Source: Nyssa sinensis (Eukaryota > Streptophyta > Magnoliopsida > Cornales > Nyssaceae). Taken from it: DNA of 64,000 nucleotides. The translations under genes and the position numbers were made by a program. The DNA is taken from positions 30,657,723 through 30,721,722 of the forward strand of contig CM018050.1 in NCBI GenBank assembly GCA_008638375.1. The letters run 5' to 3'. The notes below the pieces were generated by a model. It was not told the DNA's origin, ran no database searches, and saw only the letters and a program-made list of their open reading frames with translations. Below, one piece after another: positions 21,216-34,514 of the stretch (the first letter of the stretch is position 1; each line of letters begins with the position of its first letter).

Positions 21216-23664
21216 TGGAGAAGCAGAAGAGCACTAAAATGTTGAGAACAAAAAGATAGCATGAAAAAGTAGGGGAAGAAACAAACGGGACAGGATTAGA
21301 GTGGAATGTAAGTGATAGAGGGAACAAAGATGAGTATATAATTGGGCTTTAGGTTTTAGGATCCTCAAAAAATCACTTTGTACCCCATCAACACCTCAAC
21401 TCCTATTATGACAAGGCATCCTGACATACATGACGTGGATATTGCACGCGTTTCGATTTCTCATTGGTCAACCTTTTCAACACCCAACTATAAGCCACAT
21501 ATTTCAAAATATGCCATCTTTTTAAGGCATTGTGTAATTAATCTAATGTTAAATTTTTTTTTTACCTAGTTCACGTGATTTTTGAGTCATTTAACTTGAC
21601 TTACAATCTTTTTAACTTATTTTTTTAATTCTGTGTTGTTTTTAAAATTATATTTTAAAGTTCCGATTTTAATATAAAATTCGTTACAAAATTATATTTT
21701 TAATATATGATTTCTAAAAACCCATCATCTACAAACATCACTCGTAAGAAACTTGTTATTTGAACTCGCAGGTTCAACTCTTATCGTCCTCATTTCTGGA
21801 TTAGTCATCAGTTAAAACTAGTAACTCAGACATTTAACGATCTTACGAAATGATAACCTCACGTAAGAAAAGAAAGATTAAAGGGACATTGACTATTTAG
21901 ATACCTCGTTTGCTCGACAAAAAATTATAATGATAATAAATTCTAATATTATATTTAACTTGACTTGTTCTTTATCTCTCATACAAACTGTCATTTGGGT
22001 TGTATTGTTATTCAAAATATTATATTTTAACACTTTTATCGTAACAATAAAATATTATTTTTATTTTTGACTAACAGTTCTTACTCGCATTAGTGGCAGA
22101 AAAATCACATGTTAAAGACAAAATTAGTGAATTAACAAAAATTAAACAATAGATAGCATTCACAGATTTTAACAATATATACGCAAATTTTGCAATAATT
22201 TGACAATAGCATGTTGAATAAAACATACACAAGAGAAGTTCTAACACCAAGTCCTTGGTGATAGAATAATATCAATGTTTAGAGTGTCAAAGTGAAGTAT
22301 GTCATGATCTATTAATTTCCAAATCATGAATTGAACTGCTTGGTGAGTTGAGTTTTGAACCAAAAAAATAAAATAAACAACTTAGCTTTTTGATTTTTAA
22401 CCAAGTGGCTTTACACCTACCTTACGTGTCGTGTACCCGTTAGCTGCCTCTCGAACTCCAATGGCCAATCGAAAGCTATAAAATATGCCCTATGAGATAT
22501 AATGGGTGGTGATAAATTATTGTGCTTGGCCTAACTTGGTCACTCTTTTCAACTGCTTGGTCTCCTTCTAGAGGCATACATATAGACATACATGGCAAAA
22601 ACATTACTATAATATGTATATATTGTATTGTATTGTATTGCTTGCTTCATATATTATTTCTTAAATGGATTCTATCGGTGGAATGTCTGGGGCAAAATCA
22701 TGTGTCCTGAAGAAATGGGGGAAAAAACAGAACAATTTTGCCCTATTTTGGCAAGCAGATTTGAAGCACCCAATTTATACTGGATCATTGGAGGGAAAAG
22801 AAAAGAACACCAAATCCAATATAATCATTTTGTCTAATCATGTTGTATAAGGACCGACAATGATGATAAACTAGTGGAAATACAATTTGTATCAACTCAA
22901 AAACCCAGATTTTCCTGAATCCAGAAGAAAGACAATAACAAAGAATTGTATAGTAATAAAAAGCACATTCAATTTCTCATGACAAATAATGAAACTAGTG
23001 ACTTGTTTTAATGTAAAATAATGCTACATATATAACAGATTTTCTTACCATAGACACAAGGTAACAGAACCCAGAAGCAGAAACGAAAAAATGAAATGAA
23101 AAAAAAAAAACGTTATATGTAGCATTTTTTGTTAATGTAAGATATGCAAAACTTTAGTGCAGAATGGAAGACTGATGTTTGATCAGGAGTGAAAGGAGTA
23201 TAATTAAGGTGCTAAAATTAGGAGTCCATAGATACAAAAATAGAAAGAAAATAGTGCCCAGAATTTAGACTTTTGCTTTAGATCATGTCAACAGTCCGCT
23301 ATCATTTGGATGACCATTAACCCACTTCTAATGACTAAAAATAGATATAACATACAAACAAACAAGTTGAGCAATTCCAAGAAGTTGCATACCAATCAAG
23401 CACCAAGTGTCAGTTAACATGCTCAAAACATAAACTTAGAAGGGTTGCATGAAGTCATGAAGATGAGCAATAATTTTGCAAGCTTATGGTAAATTACAGT
23501 GACAAACCTCGTAAAAATGTATAATGGTCATGAACATGGTGGGGAAGCCAAGTTTAACAAAGTGGTGATGACAAACTTCAAGAGATGTTCCAATGTCATG
23601 ACAACAGTCTTTATCAGATGGTGCACACCCAAAAAAAGGTGAGTAGAAATCTGAAATTTTTTCA

Positions 23665-25425
23665 AAAGGCTGCAGATAATTGTGTTTGGAAAGTACTCAA
23701 TAACAAAAGCAAATGGGACAATAATTCTCACAATAGTAGCACATTGCCTCAAAGGCATTGGATAGATAAAAGGATCATTTTGGTTTGTCTTAGTCTAGTC
23801 TAGGATCTAGGGCTCCATGTCCAATCTAGTTGATAGACTAGCCTTTTAGCTTCAAACTTTATACTATCTCTGCCCTTCTAGCAAGTATGAAACTACAGTT
23901 TCCACAAAATAGGAAAAAAAAATTAAAGACAAGTTCTAGGGTTGATTTTCCATAAAAGCTAAGAGCTTTTTTCTTGGTTGCTCAATAAACTCAAGTATGG
24001 CTCCTGTTTTATGTAGCAACTTCAGTCAAAGGGCAAACTTATTATGCGAGACTACTGTTGTTATGGAATTTAAGGAGGATTAGATATATGCATCTTCACC
24101 CAAGTGGAGAGACTATTTGCTAAATATTTGAGTGTTAACAACATGTTATGTATGCTTATTATTTGTCTTAAAGCTTCTATGCTAGAGATGTATCCCCTCG
24201 AGTGGAAGGTGGACCAAGAATAGCACCTTAAAAACAGTGAAGGTCTTGGTTTCGACCCCCACCGGATGCAAAAAACTCCTAGGGCCACCTCGCACAAGGT
24301 CAAAGGCCTTGTGAAAATGCTTCAAGGGGCTCCAAGTTTTACGCCCAGCCCTGCTATCAAAGTTTGCAGTTGGTGGGGTCAGTTCCTAACTTACTAAAAA
24401 AAAAAATCATGTTAATATTGCATGAACATCATGCTCCTAAAAATGAAATAAATTTGTGGCTGAGCATTCAAGTTGGTGGGAAAAAAATCAATACATTCCA
24501 AGTGTCAAATCACATCAACTTGGACAAATTGCATTTAGTTGAACTCTTTGGTGTCAAGGTGATGTCTATCTTTTCTCTATCGTTTCAATTTTATTTGATA
24601 AAATGTCCTAGCTTAAGAGCACACATATTAGTATCTTGCTAAAAAAATTCCCTAAAACTACTTAGAACCCAAAATTTAGAAGGAAAATAGATAATCTCTT
24701 AATGACATCTATGATTAAACCACTGAAATTATGTGCATTAGCATGGAGTTGACAGTATTAATTCAGTGACCAAAGAAGTTTTATTTTGTCTTGTTTCTTG
24801 GTAGTGGTGTAAGATAATGGGAGGGAGATCAACATGGGCTAGGCAAGAGGAAGATCCACAAGTGCATCAACCACCAATTGATTTGAGATTTGGAGTGCCT
24901 AAGATACATAGAAAAATATTTGATAGGTGTCTTTATGAAACATGATTACTAAGCCTTGTTTAAGGACAAGAAGATACCCATTATCATATTATATCAAGCA
25001 TGATTTGATCTATGCCTTTCATACAAATGTCTTTGATCAATACCCTTACTGTAAAGTTCCCACATATTGTAAACTAAATAAAATGACCTTGATGTCAAAC
25101 CAATAACTAGGATGGAGCATTAGTTTGAAAACCAGCAAACAAACAATATATTAAACAATCAATTAAATATGCATCTCAATGAAATATTTTTTCCAAAATA
25201 GCTGCAGATTTCAAATGGGTGCTCATCAAGTGCTCAAAAAACAAAAGCAAATGGGGTAATGATTTCAACAATAGTAGTTTGTTTAGCACAAAGGCAAAAC
25301 ATAGAAAAATATTATAAGGAAGAATCATTTAGGGTCTGTCCCAGTGCTGGGATCTATGACTCCAAGCCCAATCTAGTTGATAGGTTAAGACTTTTTAGTG
25401 TCTCCCCCATTCAAACTGTAATCCA
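23665..25425 (+). repeat. Pair of diverged direct repeats about 1.53 kb apart
   Basis: Copy one is 23665-23880 and copy two 25199-25425. Both carry CTGCAGAT, ACAAAAGCAAATGGG, CAATAGTAG, a GGATCTA-G-CTCCA block and CAATCTAGTTGATAG in the same order. The copies differ by substitutions and small indels. Origin unknown; it may be a dispersed non-autonomous element or a segmental duplication. Confidence 0.7.
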
Positions 25426-26339
25426 TCCCCACTTCCTCTCCTTCAAGAGCTTCTCTCTCTCCCACATAGGACCAACACCCCCACAATGCCACCCCCACCA
25501 AAGGCCCCTTACAAGTTAAACACTAACAGAAGATACTATAGAAGCAAAATGCTTTAGTGACAAATAGATGTATGTGACTTCCATGCTTTGGAGATCACAA
25601 TTGACACATGCAACCTATGAGTGCAGTGAACATTCTTCATGTTGGTAACAAACAGAAGAATTTTTTAGCAAAATAGGGATATGACATGGTGAGAAAACTA
25701 AGCATCCTTTAACTCCGGCTTCATATGACTAGGAATTCACGTAAAAAAGTAAAAAGATGGGATTAATGAAGTTGTTAATGTTTTGTTTGTGATGGTTTTC
25801 TTGTTTTATATTTATGTTCCCAGTGGACCTAGATTTTTGAAAACTTCATGATGTTATGACCTCCTCCCCCACAAAACACAACCTTGTGAAGTTCACATGT
25901 TCAGGAGGACCCACAAATCTGACTCCCCTTTCACCAAGCCCAGGGACCCAAATCTTGCTATGTCATTACCAGAAAAAAGAACCACATGTACCACCTTACG
26001 GGTCACAGTCAATATGTTCTCAAAAATTCTGTCCATTGTTCAAAAAGATCAAGGTAATTGAATGAGGAAAATGATGTGATCAAGATGGTCCTTGAGCACT
26101 TAATTGAAAATGTAAGATGAGAAAGAATCGGGCAGCATTAGCAATTCTCTCTTTTCCTTTCCTTTTCTTTCTTGTGTCAGAGGTGACCACATTTCGAGAA
26201 ATAAAACTTAAAATAATAGAATGAAACTCACTCACTGGAGAGGAGCCAAAACAACAAAACATACCACTCAGAAGATGAACTGCCCAGCAGGAGGACCCAC
26301 TTATCTATCTCCCGTCTTCACTTAGTACACTTGGCTCTT

Positions 26340-26700
26340 GTAACACAATTCTCAACAGTAGGGGCCGCCTCTCTTCAACGGAAAACTAGGACCCATTGCT
26401 CAAAATCTGACAACAGTACATGCACAGTATACAAAATATGAAGTTGCTTGCACGACAAAGAAATTATCATTCAATAATCTGCAACCAGTCTTAAGTATCT
26501 TTGTTAAGAATAGCAAAAACACCTAGAAGGTGGCTGTGACTGAGGGACATGCAACTGGTAGGGGCCGCCCCCATCGATCACTCCCCGGTAGGAAAATTTA
26601 AACTGTTGTGGTACAAAATTTTGACAATAGTGCATGAAAATTATAATTGCAGTGGTACAAAATTTGACAATAGTGTATGCAAACAATATACAAAGGCATC
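26340..26700 (+). repeat. Short repeat family with TAGGGGCCGCC and ACAAAAT-TGACAATAGTG
   Basis: The motif pair occurs at about 26357-26440 and again at about 26555-26700. In the second block the GTGGTACAAAATTTTGACAA segment is itself doubled (26609 and 26651). No boundaries or coding frame. Confidence 0.65.
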
Positions 26701-27135
26701 TTTAGGGAAAAAAAAAAAAAAATGAAATCAGTGTCACGGACTGTGAAGAAGTTCTTCCCTTCCCAGTGCACGGAAATTTTTGCTAAAAATAGCAAAAGAA
26801 ACCAACAAAATGGTAAAGACAAAAGAAAAAGGTGGTTGCAACAGTGTGAAAAGTACCAAGGATATGTAAATTTTTTTTTTTTTTCCCTTTCTTGTGACTT
26901 CTATTGTAAGTTTGTAACCCAAAAGAGAGCCAAAAGAAAATCCTAAAACAGCCCCGGAGGAAAAACGTAGAAAGTCTTTATATGTAGTCACATCATCACT
27001 TAGTATTGCGTGTAATGTGTTGACTGTGCTGCCCAAAACCTTCCTTTTAAATTCTCTTCCCTGGCCTTCATTTCCTTGGGCTATTCAGTTCTACACCCCT
27101 CCTTTCACTTGTTTTGCGTAGTAACAACAAAGAAA

Positions 27136-27137
<2 letters not shown>

Positions 27138-27182
<45 letters not shown>
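27138..27182. repeat. (CT)n tract in the CKX 5' leader
   Basis: About 45 bp of pure CT ending 18 bp before the CKX start codon at 27201. CT-rich leaders are common in plant genes; in this place it could affect transcription or start-site choice. An upstream in-frame ATG at 27114 would read through it, but adds a Ser/Leu repeat absent from the family. Confidence 0.95.
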
Positions 27183-27185
<3 letters not shown>

Positions 27186-27200
27186 TACCTTACAAAAATT

Positions 27201-29510
<2,310 letters not shown>

Positions 29511-29990
29511 TATTGGCCTCCCTATAAAGCCATACAGTTCCCAGAAAGTCATCGAGGCCAGAAAGCAAAAGCCATAATGCTTGAAAACTGTAAATATCAA
29601 TAATATAATTTTTATAATTTCATGGGCTTCCCATAGCAAGCATAGCAGGAAACCATGTGCTAGTTGACATTTCTGTTGACATCTTAGATAAAATTTCAAA
29701 TATGTGATCGTAGTATAAAATAGAGGACTTGCAACAGATCTTACTTTTTTCGTGCTTCATCCAAAGAGCTAGAGTAAATTATTCAACAATTCCATAGAAA
29801 AGGAGCGATATCATTTCTTGATTTTCTTCCATTAAAGGTTCCGGTCAGTGTTAAAGAAAACAGAAAATTATTCAAAATAAAATAAATCCAAAAACACACA
29901 TTACAAATAAAACTAGTACTCTAAGAAACGAGGAAGTACAAGAAGAGAAGATCACAAGAATTTGATGTGTATTAACAGCACAACTAATCT
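29511..29990. other. CKX 3' flank, no gene seen
   Basis: AT-rich sequence between the CKX stop and the stop of the opposing minus-strand exon. It probably holds both 3' UTRs in a convergent arrangement; AATAT/AATAAA-like signals occur at about 29598-29610 and 29878-29884. Confidence 0.45.
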
Positions 29991-30663
29991 TTACGTTGCA
30001 GCTTCTGTCCAGCCAAGACCTGGTTTGCATATCTCTTCCTGTGGGTCCTCGTAGTCTCGAGCATCACGAAGAGAAGCTTCAAAATCAGTGGAATCACTAG
30101 CAACAGGAAGAAAACTACTTATATCATCAGATGATATGGATGCCTCCATTTTAATGTTTACCTCCCCAGAAGCATCCGCATCTATCTGAGCTGCACCTTG
30201 TGTGATATTTTCCCTACCTTTGGAATCACCTTTGTAAACTTGTACAATGTCTTCTAGATGACCAGGGTGCTGTTCCGGGTCATCCTTTATGTTGGATTGT
30301 CCCACATTGCCCGTCTCTAGGTTCTCTGGTCTATATATAAGGGCCCTCTCTACCTCTCCTTAACACCTGAGTTTTAAGGACCGAGCAAATTGGGAGTTGG
30401 GCCTCCAAATTTCAATATGCTATAAGAGCTGGGCCAGAGTTCTAACTTTGGGCTAGCTACACGGGGCCGCTCACTTGCCTTCCCTCCACGGGCAATGTGG
30501 TCCAAGGGGCGTGTTGAATTGTCCCACATCGCCCGTTTATAGCTCCTCTGGTCTATATATAAAGGTTCTCTCTACCTCTCCTTAACACCTGGGTTTTAAG
30601 GACCTAGCTAATTGAGAGTTGGGCCTCTAAATTTCAATACTTTATATCTGCCCTAGGTCTGAA
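29991..30663 (-). pseudogene. Unidentified C-terminal exon interrupted by a TRIM
   Basis: The minus-strand frame contains DDPEQHPGHLEDIVQVYKG, an acidic Ser/Asp-rich middle (SISSDDISSFLPVASDS) and ends DYEDPQEEICKPGLGWTEAAT before the stop at 29991-29993. Removing the 350-bp TRIM at 30290-30639 and one copy of its target duplication, the frame extends upstream a few codons (about 30645-30663) to a plausible acceptor ending TCTGTTCAG. The exon thus appears split by the insertion. No upstream exon was found up to 32.5 kb. The composition and clean ending look like real protein, but I do not recognise the family. It could be the tail of a broken gene or a retained fragment. Confidence 0.4.
30290..30639 (-). 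mobile_element. TRIM (terminal-repeat retrotransposon in miniature)
   Basis: Two 128-bp direct terminal repeats (30290-30417 and 30512-30639) start TGTTG(G/A)ATTGTCCCACAT and end TTTCAATA. They flank a 94-bp interior and are themselves flanked by the duplicated CTTTA (30285-30289 and 30640-30644). Just inside the left repeat is TGCTATAAGAGC, close to the Met-initiator primer site TGGTATCAGAGC. Just inside the right repeat is the purine tract AAGGGGCG. Each LTR has CTATATATAA as a TATA box. These signals read on the plus strand; the strand given refers to the host exon it disrupts. No coding capacity, so it moves only with help from another element. Confidence 0.9.
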
Positions 30664-32558
30664 CAGATTCAGCTACTTCATTTTGTACACACTTTTCATT
30701 CTTAGCTGGTACATTTGAAACTCAAACAATCTCAGTTGATGAGAAATTTTGGCATAAGCATGTGCAAATTTTGCGTAGAATGCATAGAAGTCTAACAGAA
30801 ATAAGAAAACTTTTAAATTAAATAACAATGCCATAGAATGTAACAAGTCTTTTTAATCATATCAACCAAGACAAGAACAAGGTTTTGAACTTTGTGCGGA
30901 TGACTGAATTCAATAATTCATGGGAGTGGAATTAATTTTCTGTATATACGGAGCTTAAAGGCAAAAAACCAACCAAAAGAGGAACATCTTTTTGGTAGAT
31001 ATGACTTATGGAATTTAATAGAAGTTCTGGAAAGGGATAGAACTAGATGCTCGATAACTTAGGCAAACATATCTGTTAAGGAAGGGGAATTGATAATTTT
31101 AAAATATTCATATTCATCTAAATTAAAATATTTTTGAATGAAGAACATGATTTTCTATCTGCTGATTTATGTACTTGATCCATTAATGATCTCATACTGT
31201 TAGTCTATCATTGAAAATAAATAAATCAAATTAAAACTTTTACTAAGAGGTATACAAGTATCTAAAATCTATGTCCATAAGTCATAACCCTCCCCCCACC
31301 CCCAAAAAAAAAATAAAAATACACAGTTCTGTAATCCCTTTTCCTTTCAGTATTTGTCATCTACGATCACTGTGTAGAATCTATATGGTTCCTTTACCCT
31401 TTTATCTCACATTTATCTTGTGGTAGTTTCACACACACAAAATAGAACTGGGTCAGAAACTTGAAGACCTCCTTTCTTTTATAATTAGAAAGTTGAAGAC
31501 TTTTATTTTCCTTCCTTTTTTTGTTAAAAAAAAAATATTCAGCAATCTGCATGTACCCCCCCCCAAAAAAAATAAAAAATAAAAAATTAAATGATAGATA
31601 AGTGGCCCTTGGGGTGATCTGCTTGTCAAAAATTCAGGTGATATTGTCTTATCAAAAAAATATTAGCAAATTGACTGTGTGTTCCTACAGTACTACTTTG
31701 GGTGATCTGGAAGAATTTTTTACTTACACCTGTGCCGATCCTCAATGAAATGATTTCGAAATGGCTAATTGGCTGCTTGATCCCCAAATAAGTTTTACCC
31801 TTCATCTTGTTGATAAAGAATCTCATCTTTGAGAATGTAGTGTGCTTGGGTTGGTTCGCCAATTGATAAAAGGCAGACATCATTAAATATATTCAGATGT
31901 TAAATTTCGACTCAAATGTTTGCTAAATATGGGAGCTATGTCTAATATGTTTCCATTTTTATCCCAACAGCACTCGTGCATAAGCATTGAAACATTGGTC
32001 TGAATCTGGAGAGAAATTAAAATGGAGATCCTCCTTTCCTTGTATTGGCAAAGAATTGTCTGTCTTCATGAAATCAGTAGCTCTATCGTTGCTCTTTTAG
32101 GAACAGTCAAACACAGCGACTCTTACACTGTATAAACTTTTTCAGGTACGGTCGAACACATTGGTGAATCTTACACTGTACATAAGGTTTGGTGCCACTA
32201 CGTTGGTGACTCTTAACACAATTTTTTTTTAGGGATGGTCAAACACATTGGTGAGTCTTACACTGCATATAAAGTTTGGTGTCTTTTAAAAGTGATCTCC
32301 AGTAACATACATCCAGCCTTTCCATCTGGTGTTAAATTGGCTAGCATAGCATTCATACCAAGATACAGAATTGCTCTTACTGATCCTCAATCCTCCATGA
32401 CAATTGTACTATGTTCAAACCCAAATTGGGAGTTCAAGAGGCAAAGGTTGTCCAGTGAGGAGCATATAATGAGTGCTTAATGGATTATAACCAAAAGTGT
32501 AGAAGTGTGAAATCCTGGAGTTGTCTACTAAACTCACAATTATGAATAATATTTTTTT
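30645..32558. other. Intergenic, no gene recognised
   Basis: AT-rich sequence with mononucleotide C and A runs near 31280-31310 and 31550-31570 and the triplicated motif at 32097-32283. An 85-codon minus-strand frame at 31626-31883 has no recognisable motif. Confidence 0.5.
32097..32283 (+). repeat. Triplicated motif with AACACA-TGGTGA-TCTTACACTG
   Basis: Three diverged units start at about 32100, 32148 and 32233. Each carries GGTC(A/G)AACACA, GTGA(A/G)TCTTACACTG and AAG/AAAGTTTGGTG. Spacing is uneven, about 48 and 85 bp. Confidence 0.7.
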
Positions 32559-33017
32559 AGAGTAAATTACATTTTCACCCCTATAGTTTGGGTCAAATTC
32601 GAATTGCACTTCCTGAACTTTCAATTGTGACACTTATATCCCATGGCTTGAATAACAAACGGAACTGACCGAAAATATAAAATTACATTACTGCCCTTTC
32701 ATGCATTTGGGAAGAATGGCTTTTCTTTGACGTTAACCCTTATCTTTAGTTGTACAATCATCACCAATATAGGCCGCCAAGGAACCTATTATGGAAGTCA
32801 ACCCCATGGGCCTTCCAACGTCAACATAGTGATCGGGAAGAATGACAAGATGACCCATATGCAGCCACTGTGTATGCAACTTGCACCAACAGCCATGAAC
32901 GTGACCATGAACCATCTATACAGCAACCCTGACAATGCTCATAATAAACCGAAGATGACCATAGAAAACTAGTAGCAAACAGATTCTGCTATATATATCT
33001 ACAACTTAGGTAAAACA

Positions 33018-34020
33018 AATTCAACTTCTAACTGTTTGATAAAATTCCTCTCAATCAAACATTGTCTCTGTCCACCATTCAATGCTTGCATGTTTGCAAA
33101 ACAATTCTCAATTTGAAGCTCCTGACATCTTCAAGGACCAGCTTCAATTTTGTGTCATTAATATCGATGAAGTGACAGTCGCCATTGCTCTCAAGGCTTA
33201 ACATGGAGAGCCAAGACCCTGGGAGCCAAATCCATGGCTTACGTATAACCTCTAGGTTCATTTCATATCTCACTGTCTCAAATTAATTAATGAGCATGTA
33301 TTGTAAATCAGGACAACTTGATTGTGCTTTGTGTATTTTTGAAAACTTGAAAGCCTCAATATTGTTCCTTGGAACACTGTCCTTTCAGGCTTTCAAAATG
33401 ACCAAGATACATTGAATTTTGCATATGAATTTTATTGGAGTTGTTTTTTATGCAGTGACTTATATTATTGCTCTTGCTCATTGTGCAAACCATGAAGAGT
33501 TTCTTTTTGGGGTTCATTTGCATTCTCCTATACTAAAATGTGGATTAGAATGTGATGTTTTTAGTGGGAATGCACTTACAATGATGTATTTGAAATGGGG
33601 TCAAGTAGTGGAAACGAGACTGTGTTTGACGAAATGCCCAATAAAGATTTGCTTTCATGGACTACAATGCTATAGGGAACACTGAGGAGGGAAATTATGA
33701 ATTAGATGCTATTTCAGAATTTATTGAAATGGTGAGAGAAGAGATGAAGCTTGACCATGACTTTTTTAGTGGTTCAGTTTCTGTAACATCCCGTTGTACA
33801 CAATAGTGCGATATTGTCCGCTTTGTTCTTAGGGTTGCCCCCAAAAGGGCTCGTACCATATAGCACAACAAGCGTGATTATAGCCCAGTCTCTGGACAGG
33901 TATGTGAGACAAATGCACAACATACCCCAGTAGCCAGCCAGGCCTTTCTGCCCCACCCATTAAGGATGGTTATTACAGTTTCAGCTTATGGCCATGAAAG
34001 AAACTTAGAGCAGAGACAGA
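33018..34020 (+). pseudogene. Pentatricopeptide-repeat (PPR) protein fragment, decayed and split
   Basis: Translating the three plus frames gives successive PPR-like pieces: GSQIHGLRITSRF and MSMYCKSGQLDCA, then VTYIIALAHCANHEEFLFG, LHSPILKCGLECDVF, GNALTMMYLKWGQVV, CPNKD-type MPNKDLLSW, and after a solo LTR VSAYGHERNLE. These match the order of repeats in plant E/DYW-class PPR proteins, which bind organelle RNA. There are several frameshifts and stops (for example near 33200, 33400 and 33640), so no product is possible. The frame reads cleanly across 33777-33982 if the LTR and one GTTTC are removed, proving the LTR came later. Confidence 0.75.
33782..33977. mobile_element. 196-bp solo LTR
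   Basis: The block starts TGTAACATCCCGTTG and ends GGTTATTACA, with perfect 5-bp target duplications GTTTC at 33777-33781 and 33978-33982. It has TG...CA ends, no interior and no inverted repeats, so it is best read as a solo LTR left after recombination of a small LTR or TRIM element. It is unrelated to the TRIM at 30290. Confidence 0.85.
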
Positions 34021-34372
34021 TGCAGAGTTGTGAGAGCGAACTTGTGGATTTGAAGACTACTGAATTGAAAATAACTAAAACAACAGAGGCCCTGCCCAGC
34101 TGTAGAGAGAGTGGTTCACTCAGAATGCACCATCTCGTCTTCTTACCTCATGGAAGGAGATCGTATGTTGCTGCTCCATGGTAATGGCTGCTGTAAGACT
34201 TTAAGATATGTCAGATTTCTTACCTCTATTCTTTATGGAAATGGGTATAATTGTCATATTGTGAAAGGTTTTCGTCATGTGACAATCACATGATCAATTC
34301 TCGTTATACTTGACGGTGATCCATTACGGAAATTTGACCCAAACTACCAAGGGTGAAAGTGTAATTTACCCT

Positions 34373-34474
34373 ATTTTTTAATATTCGATCCAATTTCCTC
34401 ATCCAATCAACATCTTCACTATTATTAATCATTATAAGTTTTAACTAGCATTTATCAAAATCAGAAGCCGAATC

Positions 34475-34514
<40 letters not shown>

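Larger units (their letters stand above)
20896..27100. other. Intergenic region upstream of CKX, no gene recognised
   Basis: No frame with recognisable motifs. It includes a (TA)n(GA)n tract (21149-21213), a possible promoter-like TATAAAATA at about 22479, a duplicated block (23665-23880 and 25199-25425) and a small repeat family at 26340-26700. The distal part of this region may hold regulatory sites for CKX, but none could be identified by eye. Confidence 0.5.
32559..34372. mobile_element. Mutator-like TIR element carrying a PPR gene piece (Pack-MULE-like)
   Basis: The left end AGAGTAAATTACATTTTCACC pairs with the right end, which in reverse reads AGGGTAAATTACACTTTCACC. Both continue to TAGTTTGGGTCAAATT, giving TIRs of more than 40 bp. 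The flanks ATTTTTTT and ATTTTTTA may be a decayed target duplication of 8 bp. There is no transposase inside, only a decayed PPR gene (33018-34020) and later insertions. TIR type, size of 1.8 kb and host gene cargo fit a non-autonomous Mutator-like element. Confidence 0.7.

Noticed and set aside
22470..22520. Promoter at TATAAAATA near 22479
   Set aside because: No credible coding region follows within 1 kb; kept only as a remark.
24180..24260. tRNA-derived SINE suggested by a B-box-like GGTTTCGACCCC
   Set aside because: The A box is not convincing, the B box has an extra T, and no tail or target duplication was found.
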